A stretch of 64,000 nt of DNA, taken from Salinivirga cyanobacteriivorans (GTDB lineage Bacteria; Bacteroidota; Bacteroidia; Bacteroidales; Salinivirgaceae). The stretch lies in the NCBI RefSeq assembly GCF_001443605.1, contig NZ_CP013118.1, positions 4,365,001 to 4,429,000 of the forward strand, read 5' to 3'. Positions 35,621-44,584 of this stretch are shown here, piece by piece. The position numbers were made by a program, and so were the translations under genes. Position 1 is the first letter of the stretch; each line of letters opens with the position of its first letter. Under the pieces are notes generated by a model, which had not been told where the DNA came from, made no database searches, and worked only from the letters and a program-made list of their open reading frames with translations.

Positions 35621-35852
35621 CAAGTTGGTTTTTAGATTGTGCGAGTATCTGTTCTTTACTGTCACTGGTAAATCCACTATTTTCCGCCCGTTCTAATTTT
35701 GACTTTATCCAGTCTATTTGTCGCTGTTGCTTTCTGGCTTGTCGTATCAAATCATTTATCAATTCGCTCTTGCTTGAATACTCTTGGCTTTCAACTTGAG
35801 CTTTTAACCAATCGTCATTTGGTTGTGTGAATGAAATACTTTGTCTAGACAT
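35613..35852 (-). CDS. parD: ParD-family antitoxin (cassette 3)
   Basis: This 79-residue ribbon-helix-helix type antitoxin reads MSRQSISFTQPNDDWLKAQV, then EYSSKSELINDLIRQARKQQ, the canonical ParD DNA-binding and dimerisation segment, and an acidic tail. It overlaps parE by 8 bp. It probably represses the pair. The module is bounded by TGCCAACT (35314-35321) and AGTTGGCA (35943-35950). Confidence 0.87.
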   Translation of the reverse strand: MSRQSISFTQPNDDWLKAQVESQEYSSKSELINDLIRQARKQQRQIDWIKSKLERAENSGFTSDSKEQILAQSKNQLDD

Positions 35853-35947
35853 AATTAACAGTTTTGATGTAAATATACACCAAATTCATACCAAAAGCAA
35901 GAAATTAGATTAGAAATTAATTCGGTTGAAGTTCCCCATTATAGTTG

Positions 35948-36120
35948 GCAACGTTAAGACTTGTGGGAGAAAGGCTTACCTGTTCAGACCAATCAAATTC
36001 CACGTAGCCAATTTTCGTTTTACAATGTTACATAAATTTTAAATCAAAACGAAGTTTGGCGGAGCAAAACTGAAACCTTAAACACTCGAAACTACGCAGC
36101 ACCTTTTTCCCACTCGCCTT
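35948..36120 (-). repeat. attC-like repeat 4, interrupted by intron B
   Basis: The left core AAC is at 35950-35952. Arms TTGTGGGAGAAAGG and CCTTTTTCCCACTCGCC pair imperfectly. The inner AGCCAATTTTCGTTTTACAA with AAAACGAAGTTTGGCG is shared with the other sites. Its right end was lost together with the 5' end of intron B. The right flank after the intron is TGGGCTT (40727-40733), complementary to AAGCCCA (41443-41449) at the other end of the same cassette. Confidence 0.6.
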
Positions 36121-36672
36121 TCGACCGAAAGCAATTGAAAAAGCCGAAATATGCAAATAAATTTTCAATATGCCATGGTCGAGTGGTGTTATTTTAGTCC
36201 AAAGGGTGTAAATCCTTTATCGGCAAGCTGATAAATAAGCATGAGCCGATTAGTAAGACGCAAGGTGGTTCAGAGCGATCTGAGCACTGAAGGAAGCGAA
36301 ACTGCAAAGACCTGTACTGACGCACAGGAAGTGCATACAGAGGCAGGAAAAGGAGGGTTAGCAATCACAGCTTTGCAAAGCCTGAAATCAGCATTCTTTT
36401 CCTGTAGATGCAACAGGAATAGGTCGAAGGACGATGTTCTTACCAGGGGAGGTCTTGGACTAGATTCGGTATTTCTATACACCAAGAAGTCAGCCGAAGC
36501 CGTAGTAACCAGTGGTAACGAGCCAAACCCTTAATGATAGACAGGTAAGTTTGGAGGCCTCACAAGCCGGCGAAGGGCTGAACTTTAAATCGTTGCAAAT
36601 TCGCGTAGGAGGTCTATGCACCGCAAAGTGAATACCAGCCGCGGGAAAGCGTAACAGGAAACAGAAAAGGAA

Positions 36673-37219
36673 ATGGAAATCAAAGAAGAATTGATCGACA
36701 AGGTTTTGCAACCGGCCAACTTAACGATGGCTTGTAAAGAGGTTGTTCGCAACAAAGGCGCTGGCGGTGTCGACGGCATGAAGGTGAGCGAACTTGAAGC
36801 CCACCTGCATGAACACCGAACCACCCTGACCGAGCAAATAAGGAAAGGGAACTACCACGCTCAACCGATCAGGGGCAAAGAGATACCCAAGGGAGGAGGT
36901 AAAATGCGCCTTCTGGGTATCCCTACCGCAGTAGACCGGACGCTACAACAGGCAGTTCTACGTGTGGTAATGTTGCGCTACGAACAGGAATTTTCAAACT
37001 ATAGTTATGGGTTTCGTCCTGAACGGAACACGCATCAGGCCGTAGGAAAATCATTGCACTACATCAATTCAGGCTACCAACACATTGTTGAAATCGATCT
37101 CAAACAGTTTTTTGACAATGTCGATCATGTGCTGCTTTTACAATTGCTCTACCGGAAGGTTAAGTGTAAAGCCACCATGAGTCTTATCAGGCGTTGGTTG
37201 AGAGCACCACTCGAAAAAG
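36673..37219 (+). pseudogene. Group II intron RT, N-terminal fragment (intron B)
   Basis: The fragment encodes residues 1-182 of the intron reverse transcriptase (compare the intact copies in introns C and E): RT motifs 0-3 with GAGGVDGMKVSE, RLLGIPTAVDR, the YGFRPERNTHQAV motif and catalytic DLKQFFDNVDH. It breaks after APLEK where IS21 inserted. The remainder is at 39804-40636. Confidence 0.85.
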
Positions 37220-37306
37220 TGTATATACTAATTGAAAAGGATCCACTATAACAGCCGAAAAGTATCCATCTAAAATAATATTAACGATCTTCATTTTGTA
37301 AAAAAA

Positions 37307-38863
37307 ATGAAGAAAAAAATGATCACTATGGTGGATAAAAATGAAATTTTAGTACGATTCTTCCGCAGGGGAGAAAGTAAAAGTGAAATTGCTAGAAGTT
37401 TAAAAACAACAAGGAAAACAGTACGGAAAATTGTTTCAGAGTATGAGAGTTTAATAAATGCTCCAAATTTTGAAGAACTTCTGGAGAAGGGCTTATCGAG
37501 CAAACCTCGCTATACGAGCTCTAACCGTAAAAAAGTAAAATTAACAATCGATGTTCAAGGTGAAATCGATTTTTGCCTGGAGCAAAATAATTTGCGAAGG
37601 CAAGAGGGAATGCACAAACAAGTAATGAAAAAAGCAGACATTCATGAATATCTTCGCTCAAAAGGGTTTGATATAGGTTATTCAACTGTTTGTACTTACA
37701 TTCGGAAAGAAGAAAAAAAGGCCAAAGAAGCTTTTATAAAACAAAGCTATGCCCCCGGAATAAGTTGTGAGTTTGACTGGGGAGAAGTTAAGCTATTTAT
37801 TAATGGAAAAAAAAGAACCTTTAACCTGGCGGTATTTACGTGCTGTTACAGTAATTATAGATATGCAAAATTATTTTCCCGGCAAGACAACCTAGCTTTT
37901 AGCCAGAGTCATATTGATTTTTTTGACCACTTGGGCGGCGTTGTTGAAGAAATGATATACGACAACATGCGTGTTGCGGTCAAGCGTTTCGTTGGCACTA
38001 CAGAAAAAGAGCCAACCCAGGGGCTTTTGGAACTATCGAATTATTATCATTTTGGGTTTCGTTTCTGCAACATTCGTAAAGGCAATGAAAAAGGACATGT
38101 TGAAAGAAGCGTAGAATATGTAAGACGAAAAGCATTTAGTGCTACTGTTGATTTTGACACAGTAGAAAAGGCAAATAAACATTTGCTGAAACGCTGTGAC
38201 CATATCAACTTACAACCACAGAAACTGGCCGGGGACAAGAGCGCGGCGGAAATGATTGAAAAAGAAAAAAAACATCTCTATAGAGTGAAAACAGCATATA
38301 AATGCTTTGTTAGTGAACAAGCTAAAGTTGACAAATATGCTACCATTACATATATGAGCAACCACTATTCTGTACCAGATTCACTTGTGGGTAAAGTTGT
38401 GGAAATAAAAGTGTTTGCGGAACATCTTATAGTTTACTACAACAACAGGAAAATCCACCATCATACCCGAAGTTATGGTGCCCATACATGGACTATTGTC
38501 TTGGCCCATTATTTAAATACATTACTCCGAAAACCGGGAGCATTAAAGAACTCTGTTGCATTACAACAAGCCGGTTCTTACTTCTCAGAACTATATACAG
38601 AACGTTTTGAGGGGAATGAAAAAGAGTTTATAGAGTTACTGCATTTTTGTGAAAAACATCAAGTATCATCTACAAAACTAAAACAAGCTGTAAGTAAGGT
38701 AATGAGTATAACAGAACACGACGTATCAAAAGATAAGGTTATCGCAATTCTTGAACACAACGGCAACGAGAACCACCAGTATAATGAGGGCAATAGCGAC
38801 CCTACATATTCATACTCATCAGAGACATTAGATGCATTAACAAACATGGCAAACCTAAATTGA
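37307..38863 (+). CDS. istA: IS21-family transposase IstA
   Basis: This 518-residue protein has an N-terminal helix-turn-helix (SKSEIARSLKTTRKTVRKIV), a second DNA-binding segment, and an rve-type DDE integrase core with D157 (CEFDWGEV), D219 (IYDNMRVAV) and E266 (KGHVERSVEY). A C-terminal Mu-type beta domain follows. It is full length and uninterrupted. istB begins 7 bp downstream. Confidence 0.93.
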   Translation: MKKKMITMVDKNEILVRFFRRGESKSEIARSLKTTRKTVRKIVSEYESLINAPNFEELLEKGLSSKPRYTSSNRKKVKLTIDVQGEIDFCLEQNNLRRQEGMHKQVMKKADIHEYLRSKGFDIGYSTVCTYIRKEEKKAKEAFIKQSYAPGISCEFDWGEVKLFINGKKRTFNLAVFTCCYSNYRYAKLFSRQDNLAFSQSHIDFFDHLGGVVEEMIYDNMRVAVKRFVGTTEKEPTQGLLELSNYYHFGFRFCNIRKGNEKGHVERSVEYVRRKAFSATVDFDTVEKANKHLLKRCDHINLQPQKLAGDKSAAEMIEKEKKHLYRVKTAYKCFVSEQAKVDKYATITYMSNHYSVPDSLVGKVVEIKVFAEHLIVYYNNRKIHHHTRSYGAHTWTIVLAHYLNTLLRKPGALKNSVALQQAGSYFSELYTERFEGNEKEFIELLHFCEKHQVSSTKLKQAVSKVMSITEHDVSKDKVIAILEHNGNENHQYNEGNSDPTYSYSSETLDALTNMANLN

Positions 38864-38870
38864 AAGAAGT

Positions 38871-39629
38871 ATGGACACTGAAAACAAAATATCAGAAAGA
38901 ATAAAAGAGCTTACCCGAGAGATCGGCCTACCCGGTATAAGGTCTAATTTTACAGCATTAGCTGATAGTAGCCATGCAAACAATAGTAGCTATCAGGAAT
39001 ATTTATTACAACTGCTTGAAATGGAATATACATCTCGATTGAAGAATAGGAAGGCTTCACGGATCAGGCAAGCTGAATTTCCATATAAGAAATATCTTGA
39101 AGATCTCAATCGTAATGACCTGCCGGCAGATGCAACACGAAAACTGCCAGAACTTGAAAAACTGGAATTTATCAAAAATGGAAGGAATATTGTATTTGCG
39201 GGAAACCCTGGAACAGGAAAGACCCATATTGCAATAGGTATTGGAATAAAAGCATGTATGACCGATTACAAGGTGCTTTTTACCACTGTACCAAGACTTC
39301 TCACCCAGATCAAAGAGTCTCGTTCCGATAGGACTTTAAGGATGCTTGAAAATCGATTTCAAAAATATGATTTGGTTATATGTGATGAGTTTGGGTACAT
39401 ATCTTTTGATAAAGAGGGGGCAGAATTATTATTCTCTCATTTATCTCTGCGGGCAGGTATGAAGTCGACTATTATTACGACGAACCTGCCATTTAATAAA
39501 TGGGATGAAATATTTGGAGATAAAGTACTCACCACTGCCCTTGTTGACAGGCTCACTCATAAAGCTTATATCGTGAATATGAATGGGGAATCTTACAGGA
39601 CTAAAGAAACCATAGAATGGAACAAATAG
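38871..39629 (+). CDS. istB: IS21-family helper ATPase IstB
   Basis: This 252-residue AAA+ ATPase is DnaC-like, with Walker A GNPGTGKTH (from residue ~111) and Walker B LVICDEFGYI. It has sensor and arginine motifs near TIITTNLPFNKW and LVDRLTHKAY. It regulates IstA and target choice. The full-length pair implies that the element could be active. Confidence 0.93.
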   Translation: MDTENKISERIKELTREIGLPGIRSNFTALADSSHANNSSYQEYLLQLLEMEYTSRLKNRKASRIRQAEFPYKKYLEDLNRNDLPADATRKLPELEKLEFIKNGRNIVFAGNPGTGKTHIAIGIGIKACMTDYKVLFTTVPRLLTQIKESRSDRTLRMLENRFQKYDLVICDEFGYISFDKEGAELLFSHLSLRAGMKSTIITTNLPFNKWDEIFGDKVLTTALVDRLTHKAYIVNMNGESYRTKETIEWNK

Positions 39630-39662
39630 TAAAATGGAAGGTAACACGACCGTGTCGTTCAC

Positions 39663-39711
39663 CTAGTCAGGGAAAGCTTTTTTTTTTAAAAAAAAAGCTT
39701 TCCCTGACTAG
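39663..39711. terminator. Near-perfect 49-bp palindrome inside the IS21-family element
   Basis: Arms CTAGTCAGGGAAAGC and GCTTTCCCTGACTAG surround T10A9, so the whole 49 bp is one hairpin with 24 paired positions. On either strand a hairpin followed by pyrimidine-poor A/T is produced. It lies just after istB and could stop transcription in both directions. Confidence 0.6.
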
Positions 39712-39803
39712 AATAAATAATTAATATTTTTCTCTAATATTGTAGTTTAATGTGGATACTTTTCGATTACTACAACTGGATACTTTTGGGTTAATTATAT
39801 ACA

Positions 39804-40636
39804 AAAAAGATGGTAAACTCATAAAACGCAGGAAAGGAGTACCGCAAGGCAGTCCGATTAGCCCGTTACTGTCCAACATCATCTTACATGAGTTAGATAC
39901 AGAAATGGAGCGTCTAGGGCTAAGATTTGTCCGCTATGCCGATGATTTTAGCATTTACTGCAAAACAAAATCAGAAGCAAGGAGAGCAGGCAATCAGGTT
40001 TACCTTTACCTGAGGGATAAGTTAAAACTTCCGATTAACCGGGAGAAAAGCGGCATCCGACGGCCTACACAATTCCAGATACTGGGATTTGGATTTGCCC
40101 CGGTCTACCAAAAAGGAGTAAAGGGCAAATACCAACTAGTTGTGACCCGGAAGAGATGGAAAGCGTTTAAAGCCAAGCTGAAAGATATAACCCGGAAGAC
40201 CAAACCAATGAATTTTGATGAGCGTATTGCAAAGCTAAAAGAAATCCAACGAGGGTGGCTCAACGCTTTTAAATACGCCAATATCAAAGTGAAATTGGAG
40301 GAATTAGACGGATGGCTCCGTAACCGCTTACGTTACTGCATCTGGCATCACTGGAAAAAACCTGAAAAGAAAAGGCGGAGCCTTCTCCGATTGGGCGTCG
40401 ATCCAGACCATGCTTATGCATGGAGCCGTACCAGGATGGGAGGTTGGGCAGTCGCTCAAAGCCCAATGTTGGGCACCACCATCACTAAAACCCGTTTAAA
40501 GAAACGCGGTTATGTCTCTTTAACAGAAATGTTTAAAACGATCTCCAAAACTTCGGGTATCTACACGCTGTTTAGCTTCGCTGAACTCGTCCTTCGTCCT
40601 CGGTTCCCATGGTTTAGAGAACCGCCGTATACGTGA
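39804..40636 (+). pseudogene. Group II intron RT, C-terminal fragment (intron B)
   Basis: The fragment resumes at DGKLIKRRKGVPQGSPISPL and carries the RYADDFSIYC active site, thumb, and X/maturase domain (WLNAFKYANIKVKLEELDGW), ending WFREPPYT. An IS-derived start at 39752 opens the same frame but is unlikely to give a working enzyme without residues 1-182. Confidence 0.85.
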
Positions 40637-40746
40637 TCCGTACGTACGGTGGTACTTCGACAGGCTCAGCAGAACTGTGAGAGGTGCTCCGGTGGGCTGT
40701 TTTAGCTCACCGGCCATCTACTCGATTGGGCTTTCGTGCTTTATTT

Positions 40747-41103
40747 CTATTTTGAAGTCTCTTGATCAATTATTTCGTCAATCTGCCCTTTATTGTCAGG
40801 AAGGTAATTCTTGGCAACATCCCAAATTATCTCATAGTCAATCCCGAAGTATTCATGTGATACCTTATTTCGCAAGTAGTACATCTCAGACCAAGGAACA
40901 TTGTCGTATCGTTCTTTAACAGAATCGGGTAAATTCTTCGAGGCTTCTCCAATTATCTCAAAGTTACGAATTACTGCGTCAACGGTCTTGTAGTCCTTTT
41001 TGAAATCAGAGAAACTGTAACCGTCAATATATTCGGCTATTCGAGTCATTGATAATTGAATATCCTCTAAGTACATCAAATATGATCTATGTTCCTTTTT
41101 CAA
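40747..41103 (-). CDS. hepT: HepT-family toxin RNase (cassette 4)
   Basis: This 118-residue HEPN protein has R78-N-K-V-S-H83-E-Y85 (Rx4HxY). It differs clearly from the HepT of cassette 1 and is a separate acquisition, not a duplication. It starts 1 bp after mntA on the minus strand and fills the module between repeats 4 and 5. Confidence 0.88.
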   Translation of the reverse strand: MKKEHRSYLMYLEDIQLSMTRIAEYIDGYSFSDFKKDYKTVDAVIRNFEIIGEASKNLPDSVKERYDNVPWSEMYYLRNKVSHEYFGIDYEIIWDVAKNYLPDNKGQIDEIIDQETSK

Positions 41104-41104
41104 T

Positions 41105-41395
41105 TTATGCGTAATTTACTTTGTTTAAAATATCATTTTTTATCTGTTCCTTCAAAGCATTCTTAGTTACAAGGTCAATTTTGCGACCAAAAACTTTTTC
41201 AAGATAGATCTCAAGCGAAAAGAATTTCCATCCGATCGGTTTGTCAAGTTCAACAAGCAAATCAATATCGCTATTTTGGTCAGCACTATTGTTAGCAAAT
41301 GACCCAAACAAACCAATCCGTTTAACCGCATATTCTTTGGAAAGAATCGGCTTTAGTTCACGAAGTTTATTTAGTATGTCGCTTTTTGATTCCAT
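41105..41395 (-). CDS. mntA: MntA-family antitoxin nucleotidyltransferase (cassette 4)
   Basis: This 96-residue minimal nucleotidyltransferase has G31-S32 and D43-I-D45 (GSFANNSADQNSDIDLLVEL). It probably modifies and inactivates the adjacent HepT. It is first in a two-gene operon, about 50 bp from the next attC-like repeat. Confidence 0.88.
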   Translation of the reverse strand: MESKSDILNKLRELKPILSKEYAVKRIGLFGSFANNSADQNSDIDLLVELDKPIGWKFFSLEIYLEKVFGRKIDLVTKNALKEQIKNDILNKVNYA

Positions 41396-41445
41396 ATGCC
41401 AAATTTACAAAAAATGATGATACGGTGAAATTTCTTTGCATGAAG

Positions 41446-41622
41446 CCCACGTTGCGGCTGGTGAGAGTTTTCTTGCTTGTAATATCCTGAAAATCTGCAC
41501 GTAGCCAAAACTTTGTTTTACAAATTTATTCATTTAATCGTCAAAACGAAGTTTTGGCGATGTTTATTTAACTCCTCGAACGCACAAACCAGCAGCAGCG
41601 CAAAATTCTCACTCGCCGCTGT
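41446..41622 (-). repeat. attC-like repeat 5, interrupted by intron C
   Basis: The left core is CAC at 41448-41450 (AAC in the other sites). The right core GT at 41621-41622 is split by the intron from T 43669. Arms GCGGCTGGTGAGAGTTTTC and its near complement GAAAATTCTCACTCGCCGC. The inner palindrome GCCAAAACTTTGTTTTAC with GTCAAAACGAAGTTTTGGC is present. It is about 175 bp without the intron. Confidence 0.68.
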
Positions 41623-43668
41623 GTGTGCCCTGCATGAGCATGCAGCACACACTCGACCGAAAGCAATTGAAAAAGCCGAAATATGCAAATAAATTTTCAA
41701 TATGCCATGGTCGAGTGGTGTTATTTTAGTCCAAAGGGTGTAAATCCTTTATCGGCAAGCTGATAAATAAGCATGAGCCGATTAGTAAGACGCAAGGTGG
41801 TTCAGAGCGATCTGAGCACTGAAGGAAGCGAAACTGCAAAGACCTGTACTGACGCACAGGAAGTGCATACAGAGGCAGGAAAAGGAGGGTTAGCAATCAC
41901 AGCTTTGCAAAGCCTGAAATCAGCATTCTTTTCCTGTAGATGCAACAGGAATAGGTCGAAGGACGATGTTCTTACCAGGGGAGGTCTTGGACTAGATTCG
42001 GTATTTCTATACACCAAGAAGTCAGCCGAAGCCGTAGTAACCAGTGGTAACGAGCCAAACCCTTAATGATAGACAGGTAAGTTTGGAGGCCTCACAAGCC
42101 GGCGAAGGGCTGAACTTTAAATCGTTGCAAATTCGCGTAGGAGGTCTATGCACTGCAAGGTGAATACCAGCCGCGGGAAAGCGTAACAGGAAACAGAAAA
42201 GGAAATGGAAATCAAAGAAGAATTGATCGACAAGATTTTGCAACCGGCCAACTTAACGATGGCTTGTAAAGAGGTTGTTCGCAACAAAGGCGCTGGCGGT
42301 GTCGACGGCATGAAGGTGAGCGAACTTGAAGCCCACCTGCATGAACACCGAACCACCCTGACCGAGCAAATAAGGAAAGGGAACTACCACGCTCAACCGA
42401 TCAGGGGCAAAGAGATACCCAAGGGAGGAGGTAAAATGCGCCTTCTGGGTATCCCTACCGCAGTAGACCGGACGCTACAACAGGCAGTTCTACGTGTGGT
42501 AATGTTGCGCTACGAACAGGAATTTTCAAACTATAGTTATGGGTTTCGTCCGGAACGGAACACGCATCAGGCCGTAGGAAAATCATTGCGCTACATCAAT
42601 TCAGGCTACCAACACATTGTTGAAATCGATCTCAAACAGTTTTTCGACAATGTCGATCATGTGCTGCTTTTACAATTGCTCTACCGGAAGGTTAAGTGTA
42701 AAGCCACCATGAGTCTTATCAGGCGTTGGTTGAGAGCACCACTCGAAAAAGATGGTAAACTCATAAAACGCAGGAAAGGAGTACCGCAAGGCAGTCCGAT
42801 TAGCCCGTTACTGTCCAACATCATCTTACATGAGTTAGATACAGAAATGGAGCGTCTAGGGCTAAGATTTGTCCGCTATGCCGATGATTTTAGCATTTAC
42901 TGCAAAACAAAATCAGAAGCAAGGAGAGCAGGCAATCAGGTTTACCTTTACCTGAGGGATAAGTTAAAACTTCCGATTAACCGGGAGAAAAGCGGCATCC
43001 GACGGCCTACACAATTCCAGATACTGGGATTTGGATTTGCCCCGGTCTACCAAAAAGGAGTAAAGGGCAAATACCAACTAGTTGTGACCCGGAAGAGATG
43101 GAAAGCGTTTAAAGCCAAGCTGAAAGATATAACCCGGAAGACCAAACCAATGAATTTTGATGAGCGTATTGCAAAGCTGAAAGAAATCCAACGAGGGTGG
43201 CTCAACGCTTTTAAATACGCCAATATCAAAGTGAAATTGGAGGAATTAGACGGATGGCTCCGTAACCGCTTACGTTACTGCATCTGGCATCACTGGAAAA
43301 AACCTGAAAAGAAAAGGCGGAGCCTTCTCCGATTGGGCGTCGATCCAGACCATGCTTATGCATGGAGCCGTACCAGGATGGGAGGTTGGGCAGTCGCTCA
43401 AAGCCCAATGTTGGGCACCACCATCACTAAAACCCGTTTAAAGAAACGCGGTTATGTCTCTTTAACAGAAATGTTTAAAACGATCTCCAAAACTTCGGGT
43501 ATCTACACGCTGTTTAGCTTCGCTGAACTCGTCCTTCGTCCTCGGTTCCCATGGTTTAGAGAACCGCCGTATACGTGATCCGTACGTACGGTGGTACTTC
43601 GACAGGCTCAGCAGAACTGTGAGAGGTGCTCCGGTGGGCTGTTTTAGCTCACCGGCCATCTACTCGAT
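41623..43668 (+). mobile_element. Group II intron C, full length 2046 bp
   Basis: It starts GTGTGCCCTGCATGAGCATG and ends CATCTACTCGAT, with an intact RT gene, a domain V-like hairpin and domain VI. It has the same length as intron E. The exon junction is CGCTGT|T in attC-like repeat 5. The start and end consensus, lack of an endonuclease domain and attC location point to the class C (IIC-attC) group. Confidence 0.85.
42205..43578 (+). CDS. ltrA: Group II intron reverse transcriptase/maturase (intron C)
   Basis: This 457-residue protein has RT motifs with D142 (DLKQFFDNVDH) and the Y225-A-D-D active site, PQGSPISPLLSN, and a thumb/X maturase domain (GIIM: RGWLNAFKYANIKVKLEELD, RLRYCIWHHW). 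No HNH endonuclease follows. Its last residues (REPPYT) are encoded inside domain V. It assists splicing and primes reverse transcription at the target. Being intact, it may act in trans on the ORF-less introns A and D. Confidence 0.92.
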   Translation: MEIKEELIDKILQPANLTMACKEVVRNKGAGGVDGMKVSELEAHLHEHRTTLTEQIRKGNYHAQPIRGKEIPKGGGKMRLLGIPTAVDRTLQQAVLRVVMLRYEQEFSNYSYGFRPERNTHQAVGKSLRYINSGYQHIVEIDLKQFFDNVDHVLLLQLLYRKVKCKATMSLIRRWLRAPLEKDGKLIKRRKGVPQGSPISPLLSNIILHELDTEMERLGLRFVRYADDFSIYCKTKSEARRAGNQVYLYLRDKLKLPINREKSGIRRPTQFQILGFGFAPVYQKGVKGKYQLVVTRKRWKAFKAKLKDITRKTKPMNFDERIAKLKEIQRGWLNAFKYANIKVKLEELDGWLRNRLRYCIWHHWKKPEKKRRSLLRLGVDPDHAYAWSRTRMGGWAVAQSPMLGTTITKTRLKKRGYVSLTEMFKTISKTSGIYTLFSFAELVLRPRFPWFREPPYT

Positions 43669-43680
43669 TAGCTGTAGTTG

Positions 43681-44349
43681 TTACCATTTTATGTCTGGAA
43701 AATTATTAAACTCAAGGTCTGTAATTTCACATTTTTGCTCTTTTGCTGATAATTCAAACGAATGAATCAAATCTTTATATTCTTGTCTCCATTCAGAAAA
43801 ATGGTCTCCTATTAAATGTGGAATGCTTCTAAATCTTTTTTTTCCACTCCGTTCTGAAACAAATTTTATATGCAAGGCTTGATAAATTATAAATGCATAT
43901 TTGTTTGTAATATTAATTCTTTGTCCTATAAAATGTTGTATTTCGTTAGCTCCTTGTGAATTATAATCGAACATTGCTTTTTCAACAACGTATTCGAGCA
44001 TATACAAATTTGCTTGATATAATTTACCTGTCTGAATGTAACCTGCGTTATATCTTAAAGTTGCTATGAATATTAAAATGTCTGTCCAGACACAATTAAA
44101 ACCATAATAATGCATTTCTTTATCATCCCCTTCAAATACAAGTTTGTCAGTTAGTCTATTCCCAGAATAAGCTTTACGGATTTCATATGCAAAATTCATT
44201 AACAACAGATGCTGAGCTTTTAATCTTTCATTATATTCGTCTAAAGAATTGGCAATCTCATGAACTGTTGAATAAAGGCTACGTAAATCACCATAATTAC
44301 CAAATATTGAGATTCCAGTTCCACCTTTTGTTGGGTATCCTTGTAACAT
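43681..44349 (-). CDS. Hypothetical protein, possibly DUF6904-like (cassette 5)
   Basis: This 222-residue soluble protein reads MLQGYPTKGGTGISIFGNYG, then DLRSLYSTVHEIANSLDEYN, an aromatic helical middle (YGFNCVWTDILIFIATLRYN, YMLEYVVEKAMFDY) and a C-terminal RSIPHLIGDHFSEWRQEYKD. The TGISIFGNYGDL start loosely recalls DUF6904 proteins, but I cannot confirm it. It is the only gene in its module and lies directly between attC-like repeats 5 and 6, so it is probably a stress- or defence-type cassette product (inference). Confidence 0.6.
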   Translation of the reverse strand: MLQGYPTKGGTGISIFGNYGDLRSLYSTVHEIANSLDEYNERLKAQHLLLMNFAYEIRKAYSGNRLTDKLVFEGDDKEMHYYGFNCVWTDILIFIATLRYNAGYIQTGKLYQANLYMLEYVVEKAMFDYNSQGANEIQHFIGQRINITNKYAFIIYQALHIKFVSERSGKKRFRSIPHLIGDHFSEWRQEYKDLIHSFELSAKEQKCEITDLEFNNFPDIKW

Positions 44350-44406
44350 ATTTTAAATTATTAGTCTATTTTAACTATGTTTTCATCTGCAGAGCTCCAA
44401 TTACAG

Positions 44407-44584
44407 CTAACGTTGTGGCGATGAAGCGAAGGCCTTACTTGCAAATACCAATCAAACTTCATGGAGCCAAAACTTTGTTTTACAAATATACATCTTTACC
44501 CGTCAAAACGAAGTTTTGGCGGGGTTAATTCAAAACCTTAAACCCACGAAACGCACTGACCGACTTTGCTTTATTCGCCGCTGT
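44407..44584 (-). repeat. attC-like repeat 6, interrupted by intron D
   Basis: The left core AAC is at 44409-44411. The right core GT at 44583-44584 is split by the intron from T 45324. The inner palindrome GCCAAAACTTTGTTTTAC with GTCAAAACGAAGTTTTGGC is present. Outer arms GGCGATGAAGC and GCTTTATTCGCC. Flanking TACAGCTAAC (44402-44411) is complementary to the far end of cassette 5. Confidence 0.68.

Larger units (their letters stand above)
37220..39803 (+). mobile_element. IS21-family insertion sequence, 2584 bp
   Basis: The ends are TGTATATACTAATTG and the complement of TTAATTATATACA, with internal copies of the terminal motif GGATACTTTT near both ends, as IS21 elements have multiple terminal repeats. 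A 6-bp target duplication AAAAAG flanks it (37214-37219, 39804-39809). It carries istA and istB. It landed in the RT gene of intron B. Confidence 0.9.
36121..40726 (+). mobile_element. Group II intron B, 5'-truncated and split by an IS21-family element
   Basis: The intron sequence starts at TCGACCGAAAGC, so the first ~30 nt present in the other copies (GTGTGCCC... hairpin) are missing. It contains an RT gene interrupted at 37214-37219/39804-39809 by an IS21-like element. The 3' end, with domains V and VI, is intact. With neither a complete domain I nor an intact RT it should be unable to splice or move by itself. Confidence 0.78.
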
